Part shown: piece after piece, positions 7,374-14,070 of the stretch
Layout: each line of letters opens with the position of its first letter
Position numbering within the stretch: position 1 is the stretch's first letter
Assembly: GCA_050247895.1 (NCBI GenBank)
Contig: JBFWTJ010000074.1
Coordinates: forward strand, 1 to 14,208
Source of the DNA: CAVPEW01 sp050247895
GTDB taxonomy: Bacteria; Actinomycetota; Acidimicrobiia; Acidimicrobiales; VFJN01
Direction of reading: 5' to 3'
Length of the DNA stretch: 14,208 nt
The notes under the pieces: generated by a model
Databases searched by the model: none
The model's input: only the letters and a program-made list of their open reading frames with translations
Told to the model about the DNA's origin: nothing
Translations under genes and position numbers: made by a program

Positions 7374-8407
7374 CTCCGCACCTCCACGCGGGTGCGGGGG
7401 TCGAGCGCCGAGTAGCTCCAGTCGACGACGGCGTTGATCAGGACGTAGACGACCGCCACGAAGACGACGACGCCCTGGACGACGGCGAGGTCCTTGGAGA
7501 GCACGCCGTCGAGCAGCAGCGAGCCGACGCCGGGCAGGCTGAACAGCGTCTCGACCACGATCGCCCCACCGATGAGCCTGCCGAGGGCCAGGCCGGCGAC
7601 GGTCACGAGAGAGAACGACGACGGTCGCAGGGCGTGCCGGATCAGGATCTGTGCAGGGCTCATCCCCTTGGCTCGGGCGACGGCGATGTAGTTCTCCTGG
7701 AGCGTCGTGACCATGTCGGCGCGCAGCATGCGGATGAACACCGCGGCCTCGCCGATGGCGAGGGTCACCGCCGGGAGGGCTGCGGTCCGCAGGTTCTCGG
7801 CGAGGTCCTCGGACAGGCGCACCCACCCGGTCACCGGCACCAGGTCCCATCGCAGGGCCAGGAGGTAGGACAGGACGAGGCCGGTCAGGAAGGCGGGTGA
7901 GGAGATCGAGATCGAGGTGAGGAGCAGGATCACACGGTCGAAGCGGCGGCCGGCGTGGGCCGCGGCGAGGACGCCGAGGGGGATCGCGACGACCAGCGCG
8001 ACGAGCAACGCCAGCACGGCGAGCTCGAGGGTGACGGGCAGCCGCTCGCGGATCGCGTCGACCACCGGCCGGTTGCTGCGGAACGACGTGCCCAGGTCGC
8101 CCTGCACGGCATCCCCGACCCAGCGGAGGTAGCGCTCGTGGAACGGCCGGTCGAGCCCGAGCTCGGCGTGGATCCGTTCGATCTGGTCCGGTGTGGCGGC
8201 CTCGCCCAGGACGGCGACGGCGGGGTCGCCGGGCACGAGGTCCATCATCAGCATGGTCACGACGGTGGTCGTGAGGAGCACGGCGAGGACGTGGCCGAGC
8301 CGGCCGAGCGCGGGAGAGCGGCGGATCCGTGCCGATGGACGGCGCGACCGGTCGGGGAGGTCCGCCTCGTGCTGGTCGTCTTCTAGATCCTGCAGGCGCA
8401 CGTTCAT
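7370..8407 (-). CDS. Peptide/nickel-type ABC transporter permease (DppB/OppB type)
   Basis: This 345-residue inner-membrane permease heads the transporter operon. It has a charged N-terminus, a first helix at about 39-58, then LVPGDPAVAVLGEAATPDQI, the periplasmic GDLGTSFRSNRPV block, and an EAA loop (ENYIAVARAKGMSPAQILIRHALRP). The family end signature YSALDPRTR is present. The start is uncertain. ATG 8407 has no good ribosome site, but overlaps the stop of a possible 21-codon leader frame (ATGA), so coupling could explain it. A TTG at 8572 would add 55 residues rich in Pro, Gly and Arg that do not resemble the family. Order in the operon is permease, permease, binding protein, ATPase, ATPase, rather than the common binding-protein-first order. 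Confidence 0.9.
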   Translation of the reverse strand: MNVRLQDLEDDQHEADLPDRSRRPSARIRRSPALGRLGHVLAVLLTTTVVTMLMMDLVPGDPAVAVLGEAATPDQIERIHAELGLDRPFHERYLRWVGDAVQGDLGTSFRSNRPVVDAIRERLPVTLELAVLALLVALVVAIPLGVLAAAHAGRRFDRVILLLTSISISSPAFLTGLVLSYLLALRWDLVPVTGWVRLSEDLAENLRTAALPAVTLAIGEAAVFIRMLRADMVTTLQENYIAVARAKGMSPAQILIRHALRPSSFSLVTVAGLALGRLIGGAIVVETLFSLPGVGSLLLDGVLSKDLAVVQGVVVFVAVVYVLINAVVDWSYSALDPRTRVEVRR

Positions 8408-8702
8408 CGGGTGTCCGAACGGGGGCGGCCTGCAGCCCCGGTCCTCGAGCGCGGTTGGCGTGGCCCCATTGTCGAGAAGGTCCTCCCCTGGCCTCCATCG
8501 CGGTGGGCGCTCGTCCGTGCGACCCCCCTCGACCCCGGTGGGCACGATCGCATCGATCAGCGTCCGATGCAAGAATCTCTTAGAATAAATTGGGTAGATT
8601 CATCGAGGGGCCTGACCCCGGCGGTGACGGACGAGGATGACCGCGCGTGGTGCAGCACTAGCCTTCGCCTCCCGCACGACGACGACGCCTGAGAGGAAGG
8701 CC
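8408..8702 (+). promoter_or_regulatory. Divergent control region between the importer operon and gntR
   Basis: The 295 bp between two divergent gene starts contain one AT-rich island (about 8571-8603) in otherwise very GC-rich DNA, which is where promoters are expected. TAnnnT-type -10 candidates occur at TAGAAT (8581-8586) and TAGATT (8595-8600) on the plus strand, and TATTCT on the minus strand, but no convincing -35 partner is visible. Two inverted repeats fall here: GCATCG/CGATGC (8550-8555, 8565-8570; 9-nt spacer) and GAATCT/AGATTC (8573-8578, 8596-8601; 17-nt spacer). Either could be the operator of the adjacent GntR regulator. A possible short leader frame (8404-8469, minus) also lies here. 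Confidence 0.5.
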
Positions 8703-9464
8703 GTGCCACGACTGCGTGGGCTACCGGGTATCGGACAGGAGTCCGAGGTCCGGCGCACCCCGAAGACGGCCGAGGTCGTCGCACAGCGGGTCGTCCGGGA
8801 CGTCGCCAGCGGCGGTCTGGCACCGGGCGACCGCCTGCCCAACGAGGCGGTCATGGCCGAGCAGTACCGGGTGAGCCGGACCACGCTCCGCGAGGCGCTG
8901 AGGCTGCTCGAGGTGCAAGGGCTGATCACCCTCAAGACGGGACCCGGGGGTGGACCGGTGGTGGGGGAGGTCGACGCCGTCAACCTGGCCCGCACGATCA
9001 GCCTCTACTTCAACACCGGCGGCATGACCTACGGCGACCTGTTCGCCACCCAGGGCCTGCTGGAGGAGACATGCGCCGACCTGGCCGCCCGGCACCCCGA
9101 CCGTGACGAGCTCCGCGAAGCGTTCGCGCCCTTCACGGAGGTGGGACATCCCTGCAGCGACGACGCCTACTACAGCGCCACGCTCGACTTCCACCGCCTG
9201 ATCCACGAGTTCGCCGGGAACCCCATCCTGGTCCTGGTGACCCGGGCGGTCGGGCACATCGTGGCGACGCACGTCTTCGCCACCATGGATCCGATCTTCC
9301 TCCAGGACCCGATCCTGGAGGACCACCGGAAGATCGCGAGGGCGCTCATCCGGGGCCAGGCGGCTCAGGCCCGGCGGCTCACCGCAGCGCACTACCAGAC
9401 CCGGGCCCAGTACCTGAGGGAGAAGTGGCCGGCGCGCTTCGACGAGTCCGTCGAGTGGCGATGA
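8703..9464 (+). CDS. GntR-family transcriptional regulator, FadR subgroup with FCD domain
   Basis: This 253-residue DNA-binding regulator has a winged helix-turn-helix at residues 20-85 (AEVVAQRVVRDVASGGLAPGDRLPNE, then SRTTLREALRLLEVQGLI). An FCD ligand-sensing domain follows (about 95-240), with histidines at the usual metal-site positions: H164 (DFHRLIHEFAGNP), H208 (EDHRKIARAL) and H230 (AAHYQTR). The GTG at 8703 is preferred because GAGAGGAAGG lies directly upstream. The ATG at 8637 would add 22 low-complexity residues and has poor ribosome-site spacing. It is divergent from the importer operon and upstream of the dioxygenase, so it probably represses one or both until a carboxylate-type inducer binds. 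The target and ligand are inferred. Confidence 0.92.
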   Translation: MPRLRGLPGIGQESEVRRTPKTAEVVAQRVVRDVASGGLAPGDRLPNEAVMAEQYRVSRTTLREALRLLEVQGLITLKTGPGGGPVVGEVDAVNLARTISLYFNTGGMTYGDLFATQGLLEETCADLAARHPDRDELREAFAPFTEVGHPCSDDAYYSATLDFHRLIHEFAGNPILVLVTRAVGHIVATHVFATMDPIFLQDPILEDHRKIARALIRGQAAQARRLTAAHYQTRAQYLREKWPARFDESVEWR

Positions 9465-9492
9465 GGCGTCCGGAGGCCGGGCCTGCTCATAC

Positions 9493-9526
9493 TTGCCGTT
9501 GAACGTCAGGCGGCATATGTTCGAAC
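9493..9526 (+). promoter_or_regulatory. Candidate promoter of the dioxygenase-P450 pair
   Basis: TTGCCG (9493-9498) and TATGTT (9516-9521) are separated by 17 bp, a sigma-70-type arrangement, about 30 bp before the dioxygenase ATG. CGTTGAACG (9497-9505) lies between the two boxes and the perfect palindrome GTTCGAAC (9519-9526) sits at the expected start site, so an operator here is plausible. If it is active, the dioxygenase-P450 pair can be expressed separately from the gntR gene, which ends at 9464. Confidence 0.4.
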
Positions 9527-9550
9527 CACACCGGGGAGGGAGGTCGTGCG

Positions 9551-10447
9551 ATGGGGATCGTCATCGCGCCGCTGGAGGGCACCACGTTCGGGGCCGAGGT
9601 CACCGGGGTCGACCTGACCGACCTCGACGACCGGACCTGGGGCCGGGTCGAGGCGGCGTTCCACGAGTACGGGATCCTGATCTTCCACGACCAGCACTTC
9701 ACCCGCGACAGCCAGATCGCGTTCGGCCAGCGGTTCGGGCCGCTGGAGATCAACGACACCGGCGGGCTGCGCCCCGACGTCGACGGCAAGCCGCTGGTGC
9801 TCGACATCAGCAACGTCGACGAGCACGGCGTGCACCAGGCCGACCCGGCCCACCCGATCAACCGGTTCAACACCGGCAACGAGGGGTGGCACAGCGACAG
9901 CTCGTTCCGGGAGGTGACGGCCAAGGCGTCGATCCTCTTCGCCATCGAGGTGCCCACCTCGGGAGGCGACACCGGCTTCGCCGACATGCGGGCCGCCTAC
10001 GACGTCCTGCCCGAGGACCTCAAGGCCGACCTGGCCACCCGCCAGGCGTACCACTCGCTCAAGTACTCCCAGGCCGTCTCACGCTCGGTCGACATGGAGG
10101 TCCCCGAGCGCCCGACGGACGTGACCGGCGCGTGGCACCCGGTCGTGCGCACCCACCCGGCCACCGGCCGGCGGTCGCTGTTCGTGGGCCGCCACGCCTG
10201 CCAGCTCAGCGGCATGCCCGTCGTGGAGGGCCAGCAGCTCCTGGCCGAGCTGCTGGACGGGGCGACCCAGCCGCCGCGCATCCACCACCACCACTGGTCG
10301 CCGGGCGACGTCGTCATCTGGGACAACCGCTGCATCGACCACCAGGCCACGAGCTACGACTTCGGCGAGCGGCGCGTGCTGCGCCACGTCCGGGTGGCCG
10401 GCGAGCCGGAGCCGGCCGAGCCGGTCGAGGCGCACGTCGGTGCCTGA
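9551..10447 (+). CDS. TfdA/TauD-family Fe(II)/2-oxoglutarate-dependent dioxygenase
   Basis: This 298-residue soluble oxygenase couples oxidative decarboxylation of 2-oxoglutarate to hydroxylation of a substrate, commonly one carrying a sulfonate, carboxylate or aryl-ether group. The iron triad is visible: H114 and D116 in WHSDSSF, and H264 in WDNRCIDHQ. Arg274, Arg275 and Arg278 are candidates for holding the 2-oxoglutarate carboxylate. VPTSGGDTGFADMRAAYDVLP and THPATGRRSLFVG are blocks I recall from TfdA, the 2,4-D dioxygenase, so it looks closer to TfdA than to taurine dioxygenase. The ATG has GGAGG 7 nt upstream. The gene overlaps the P450 start by 8 bp. Substrate unknown; ether cleavage or C-H hydroxylation are both possible. 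Confidence 0.93.
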   Translation: MGIVIAPLEGTTFGAEVTGVDLTDLDDRTWGRVEAAFHEYGILIFHDQHFTRDSQIAFGQRFGPLEINDTGGLRPDVDGKPLVLDISNVDEHGVHQADPAHPINRFNTGNEGWHSDSSFREVTAKASILFAIEVPTSGGDTGFADMRAAYDVLPEDLKADLATRQAYHSLKYSQAVSRSVDMEVPERPTDVTGAWHPVVRTHPATGRRSLFVGRHACQLSGMPVVEGQQLLAELLDGATQPPRIHHHHWSPGDVVIWDNRCIDHQATSYDFGERRVLRHVRVAGEPEPAEPVEAHVGA

Positions 10448-11708
10448 GGCGGCCGATCCCCTCGCCGCCGTCGACCTGACCGACCCGGCCGTCGTCGAGT
10501 GCCCCTACCCGGCGTACTCGCTGCTCCGGGAGCACGCGCCGGTGTGGCGCGACCCGCACACGGGCAACTACATCGTGACCCGTCACGAGGACGTCCGCAC
10601 GGTCCTGCTCGATCCGGAGCGCTTCGGTAGCGACCGGGGTGCGGCGCCGCTGACCGAGGGCGTGCGGGACGACGACGCCGACGAGGTCCGGCGCCTCTAC
10701 GAGGAGAAGGGCTGGCTGCCCCGGCCGAGCCTGGCCCGTCGGGACGATCCCGACCACAAGGCCGTCCGGAGGCTCTACGACCACGCGTTCCGGCCGGCCC
10801 GGATCAAGCAGATGGACGACTTCACGACGGCCACCGCCCACGAGCTGATCGACGACTTCGTCGACGAGGGTCGGTGCGAGTTCGTCCGCCAGTACTCGGT
10901 GCCGCTGCCGCTGATCCTCATCGGGCGCCAGATGGGCGTGCCCCGGGAGGACATCTGGCAGATCAAGGCGTGGACCGACGCCTGGATGAAGCGGATCGGC
11001 GGGATGGTGACCCACGAGGAGCGCCTGGCGTCGATCGAGGCGGAGATCGAGGCCCAGCACTACTTCCAGGCCACCTTCGAACGCCTGCGGCGCGAGCCCG
11101 ACGACACGCTGCTCAGCGAGCTCGTCAACACGGTGATCCCGGAGTGGGGCCGACCGCTCGACGACCACGAGCTGCACTCCGAGATGATGGCCGACACCTT
11201 CGTCGGCGGTTCGGAGACCACGACCAACGCGCTCTCCCACGGGTTGCGCCTGGTGATCGAGAACCCGGAGCTGTGGGAGGCGCTGCGCGCCGACCCCGAG
11301 TCGCGGCTGCCGACCTTCGCCGAGGAGCTGGTCCGGCTCGCGTCGCCGGTCCAGGGCCTGTTCCGCGTCGCCAACGTCGATGTCGAGCTGGCCGGGGTGA
11401 CGATTCCCGCGGGTTCGACGGTCAACGTCCGCTTCGGTTCGGCGAACCACGACGAGCGCCAGTTCGACGAGCCCGAGGTCGCCGACCTCGAGCGGGGCAA
11501 CGTCCGCTCGCACCTGGGCTTCGGTGCGGGCATCCACTACTGCCTGGGTGCCCCGCTGGCCCGGCGTGAGCTGATCATCGGCTTCCAGGCGCTGGTGGAG
11601 CGGATCCGTGAGTTCCGCTTCGCCGAAGGTCGCAACGAGTTCCGGCACATGCCGAGCCTGATCCTGCGCGGCCTCACCGAGCTGCACGTCGAGCTCACCC
11701 CGCTCTGA
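10440..11708 (+). CDS. Cytochrome P450 (soluble, bacterial class)
   Basis: This 422-residue haem monooxygenase is the usual size for a soluble bacterial P450. The C-helix has the H-x3-R pattern (DHKAVRR, H106/R110). The I-helix oxygen-binding motif is GGSETT (256-261), the K-helix ExxR is E296-R299, HDER is at 337-340, and the haem loop FGAGIHYCLG (361-370) supplies the thiolate Cys368. Such enzymes hydroxylate or dealkylate small lipophilic molecules and need a ferredoxin and a reductase. Neither is encoded in this window, so redox partners must come from elsewhere. The GTG at 10440 lies inside the dioxygenase gene (8 bp overlap), with GAGG 9 nt upstream, implying coupled translation and a shared pathway. 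Confidence 0.96.
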   Translation: MPEAADPLAAVDLTDPAVVECPYPAYSLLREHAPVWRDPHTGNYIVTRHEDVRTVLLDPERFGSDRGAAPLTEGVRDDDADEVRRLYEEKGWLPRPSLARRDDPDHKAVRRLYDHAFRPARIKQMDDFTTATAHELIDDFVDEGRCEFVRQYSVPLPLILIGRQMGVPREDIWQIKAWTDAWMKRIGGMVTHEERLASIEAEIEAQHYFQATFERLRREPDDTLLSELVNTVIPEWGRPLDDHELHSEMMADTFVGGSETTTNALSHGLRLVIENPELWEALRADPESRLPTFAEELVRLASPVQGLFRVANVDVELAGVTIPAGSTVNVRFGSANHDERQFDEPEVADLERGNVRSHLGFGAGIHYCLGAPLARRELIIGFQALVERIREFRFAEGRNEFRHMPSLILRGLTELHVELTPL

Positions 11709-11804
11709 GCGACGGGATCGCCGGGATCGCCGGTCTCCGGCCTGCTGGCCGGCGCGGTGCGGCCCCGTCACCCGGTCCCGTCGTCACGATCGAGGTGTCC
11801 GGGA
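11709..11804 (+). repeat. Tandem 9-mer and short hairpin after the P450
   Basis: Directly after the P450 stop, GGGATCGCC occurs twice back to back (11714-11722, 11723-11731). It is followed by a 6-bp stem, CCGGCC with GGCCGG and a TGCT loop (11737-11752). The stem may help stop transcription of the P450. No coding frame with a ribosome site is seen here. Confidence 0.45.
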
Positions 11805-11808
11805 CGTA

Positions 11809-11842
11809 GATCGGGCCGGGCGTTGGTGCGCCCGGCCCGATC
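11809..11842. terminator. Bidirectional hairpin between convergent genes
   Basis: A perfect 14-bp inverted repeat, GATCGGGCCGGGCG (11809-11822) and its complement (11829-11842), encloses a 6-nt loop TTGGTG. It lies between the convergent ends of the P450 (11708) and the third amidohydrolase (11864), so it can serve both strands. There is no T-run on either side, as is common in GC-rich actinobacteria, so the terminator role is inferred from position and stem strength. Confidence 0.75.
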
Positions 11843-11863
11843 GGTTCGACGTGGTGGATCGGT

Positions 11864-13027
11864 TCAGGCGCTGAGCTTGCGGGCGGCGACGCTGGCCGGC
11901 TGGAAGTCGAGCGGGATGCCGAAGGCCTTGCGGGCGTTGGTCGAGGTGATCTTCTCGGCCAGCTCGGGCTTCACGTCGTCCCGGCCGGCGATGATCGTGT
12001 GGCCGAAGGGATCGGCGCCGATGTCGTTGTGGCAGTAGTCGCTGCCGAACATCAGGCAGTCCTCGCCGAGCAGGCCGGCCAGGTAGGGCAGGTCCTCGTC
12101 GGTCTCGCAGGCCACGTACACGTTCTTCTCGGCCATCAGCTTGGGCCCGTCGATGCGGGTCACGTTGGCCGTGGTGCCCCGCTCGGTCATCGGGAAGCCC
12201 TCGGGCGAGGCCAGCGAGATCAGCCGCTGGTGCTGCTGGATGATGGCCGGCACCCAGGTCGCGCCCGACTCCAGGAAGGCCCAGCGCAGGCGGGGGAACC
12301 GCTCGCTCAGGTCCGACGAGAGGATCGCGTGCATCCCCTTCATGTTGGTGACGGCGTGGTCGAGGAACGCCGGCGGGGTCGGGACCAGGTTGCCGATCGG
12401 CAGGTTGGGGATGATCCGCACCGGCGCGCCGAGGTGCACGCCCACCGTCAGGTCGAGGTCCTGGGCCCGCTCGTAGATCGGGTAGAACCACGGGTCGTTC
12501 AGGTACATCTCGTACGGGAAGCCGTGGATCATGACGCCGGCGGCGCCGTGCTCCTTCATGAAGGCCAGCTCCTCGAAGGCCCGCTCGCGGTGCATGAGGG
12601 GCACCGTCCCGAGCCAGCGGAGCCGCCCGCCCGCGTCGGCGGTGCGCTCGGCCACCCACCGGTTCCACGAGCGGGTCAGGGCCGCCATCTCCAGCGGGTG
12701 GGCCGACTCGATGCCGATGAAGAACGTCGAGATGACGATCTGGGCGTCCACGCCGAGCTCGTCCATGTCCCGCAGGCGCTCGGCCGGGTCCTCCAGGTAG
12801 GTCACGTTGCCGCTGAAGGTCTTGCCGTACCCCGACGGTCGCCCGTCGGCCGGCCAGCGCCGGGCCCAGCCGTCGCCGGTCAGCCACAGCGACTTGCCGG
12901 TGGCGATGTCGCCGACCTCGCCCTGGAGGTCCATGATCCGAGGCTTGTAGTGCGCCTCGGACGGATCCATGTACTCCCAGGTCTGCTCGCACTCCAGCAC
13001 GTGCGTGTCGACGTCGATGTAGCCCAT
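11864..13027 (-). CDS. Amidohydrolase family 2 protein (ACMSD-like), third and divergent copy
   Basis: This 387-residue amidohydrolase-2 protein is only distantly similar to the two tandem copies at the left end. The visible metal and catalytic positions are D7-x-H9 (IDVDTHV), H198 (VGVHLGA), E253 (FLESGATWVP) and D330 (MFGSDYCHND). Relatives of this form are annotated as amidohydrolases in actinobacterial aromatic and xenobiotic catabolism; the reaction may be C-C hydrolysis, decarboxylation or amide cleavage. The ATG at 13027 has GGAGG 8 nt upstream. The 86-bp gap after the gntR gene contains a TTGACG box and short repeats, so it may have its own promoter. It is convergent with the P450 across a strong hairpin. 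Confidence 0.92.
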   Translation of the reverse strand: MGYIDVDTHVLECEQTWEYMDPSEAHYKPRIMDLQGEVGDIATGKSLWLTGDGWARRWPADGRPSGYGKTFSGNVTYLEDPAERLRDMDELGVDAQIVISTFFIGIESAHPLEMAALTRSWNRWVAERTADAGGRLRWLGTVPLMHRERAFEELAFMKEHGAAGVMIHGFPYEMYLNDPWFYPIYERAQDLDLTVGVHLGAPVRIIPNLPIGNLVPTPPAFLDHAVTNMKGMHAILSSDLSERFPRLRWAFLESGATWVPAIIQQHQRLISLASPEGFPMTERGTTANVTRIDGPKLMAEKNVYVACETDEDLPYLAGLLGEDCLMFGSDYCHNDIGADPFGHTIIAGRDDVKPELAEKITSTNARKAFGIPLDFQPASVAARKLSA

Positions 13028-13070
13028 CGGAACCCCCTCCAGGTCGCCCGCGGACCATGGTCGTGCCGCG

Positions 13071-13104
13071 GGCTCAAACCGTCAACGACTTCTTGGCTCA
13101 AGCC
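13071..13104 (-). promoter_or_regulatory. Candidate promoter/operator upstream of the third amidohydrolase
   Basis: In the 86 bp between the gntR stop and the amidohydrolase start, TTGACG (minus strand, 13085-13080) resembles a -35 box; the matching -10 (GACCAT, 17 bp on) is weak. GGCTCAA occurs twice on the plus strand (13071-13077, 13095-13101), 24 bp apart, and the second copy lies in the near-palindrome GGCTCAAGCC. The repeats flank the -35-like box, which would suit a repressor pair. Confidence 0.35.
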
Positions 13105-13113
13105 TATCGCTGA

Positions 13114-13878
13114 TCATGAATGTGGGTCGAGAAGGTCGACGACCGTCGCCGGCCCGAGCTGGCCCAGGGCGGTCCGGGCCGCGTTGTCGAGGTGCTCGCG
13201 CCAGTGCGCCTCGGCGCCGTCGGCGTCCCCTGCCTCGATCAGGTCGATGAGCTTCCCGTGCCACTCGCTGGCCCCGCTGGCCACGTCGTGGGCGGCTCGG
13301 TCATCCAGTCCCTGGAAGGTCAGCCGGTTCTGGGCCTCGACGATGGTGATCAGGAGCCGGCTCAGCACGGCCAGGGTCCGGTTGCCGGCCAGCTCGACCA
13401 GGTTGCGGTGGAACGACGCCGCGTGCATGGGGTAGCCGACGAAGTCGTCGACCAGCTCGAGCTCGCGGTCGTGCAGGGCTCGCAGCCGGGCGATCACCTC
13501 GGGGTCGTGCTGCTCGGCCAGGCGGCGCACGGCGTAGGGCTCGAGCATCGAGCGGGCCTCGAACAGGTCGGACAGGGCCACGCCCTCGAGCTGGAGGAGC
13601 ATGGCCGTGTGCCGGGCGGCCACGGTGATGTCCGGCATCTGGAACCGGGCCCCGCCGCCCGCGCCCCGCTTGATGGACAGCAGCGACTCGCTCTCCAGGA
13701 TCCGCAGGGCCTCCCGGATGACCGGTCGGGAGACGTCGTAGAGCGCCATCAGCTCGGTCTCGTTGGGCAGCGGATCGCCGGGCTGGAGCTCCCCCCGGGC
13801 GATGTTGCGCCGGATGCGCGACGCGACCACGGTGGCTGCCTTGGGGATCTGGATCGGGCTGCCCTCGAGCGCGCTCAC
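13114..13878 (-). CDS. GntR-family transcriptional regulator, FadR subgroup with FCD domain (second)
   Basis: This 254-residue regulator has a winged helix-turn-helix at about residues 13-80 (VVASRIRRNIARGELQPGDP, SRPVIREALRILESESLLSI) and an FCD domain from about 100 to 240. H157 (FHRNLVELAGN), H207 (EWHGKLIDLI) and H229 sit at the usual metal-site positions. The start is GTG 13878, chosen for AGGAGGAGGG just upstream; the frame opens to 13923, but the extra residues precede this ribosome site. It lies before the third amidohydrolase on the same strand and is divergent from the CoA-transferase, so those two genes are its most likely targets. It is clearly a different protein from the other GntR in the window. 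Confidence 0.92.
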   Translation of the reverse strand: MSALEGSPIQIPKAATVVASRIRRNIARGELQPGDPLPNETELMALYDVSRPVIREALRILESESLLSIKRGAGGGARFQMPDITVAARHTAMLLQLEGVALSDLFEARSMLEPYAVRRLAEQHDPEVIARLRALHDRELELVDDFVGYPMHAASFHRNLVELAGNRTLAVLSRLLITIVEAQNRLTFQGLDDRAAHDVASGASEWHGKLIDLIEAGDADGAEAHWREHLDNAARTALGQLGPATVVDLLDPHS

Positions 13879-14070
13879 TGGGCCCTCCTCCTGGGTCGCC
13901 GGGATCCTAACGACGGCTCCCACTGGCTCCGGCCGCGGTCACCGTCGCTAGTATTCGGGCAATCCGTTGACGAATTATTCCCCAGGTGCGAGCCTGAGGG
14001 AAGGGGAATGCAGCGTCTGCCGGTCCGCGCCGCCGAGCGGCCGGGCCCCGGACCGAGTGGAGGAGCACGC
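13879..14070 (+). promoter_or_regulatory. Divergent control region and CoA-transferase leader
   Basis: These 192 bp separate gntR (minus) from the CoA-transferase (plus). The middle is AT-rich for this genome. It holds ATTCG/CGAAT (13953-13957, 13971-13975; 13-nt spacer), a TTGACG box (13967-13972) and the palindrome GAATTATTC (13972-13980). A leader hairpin follows: TTCCCCAGG (13978-13986) pairs with CCTGAGGGAA (13993-14002) with a single bulged A. ATTCCCC (13977-13983) can instead pair with GGGGAAT (14003-14009). No clear -10 box lies at the right distance from TTGACG. Confidence 0.45.

Noticed and set aside
7374..8498. Long N-terminal extension of the DppC-type permease
   Set aside because: It overlaps the other permease gene in a different frame and is low-complexity; GTG 7373 gives the family length and a GTGA overlap.
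9519..9526. GTTCGAAC palindrome as a LexA/SOS box
   Set aside because: The actinobacterial SOS box needs TCGAAC and GTTCGA half-sites around a 4-nt spacer; only this contracted palindrome is present, and the neighbours are not DNA-repair genes.
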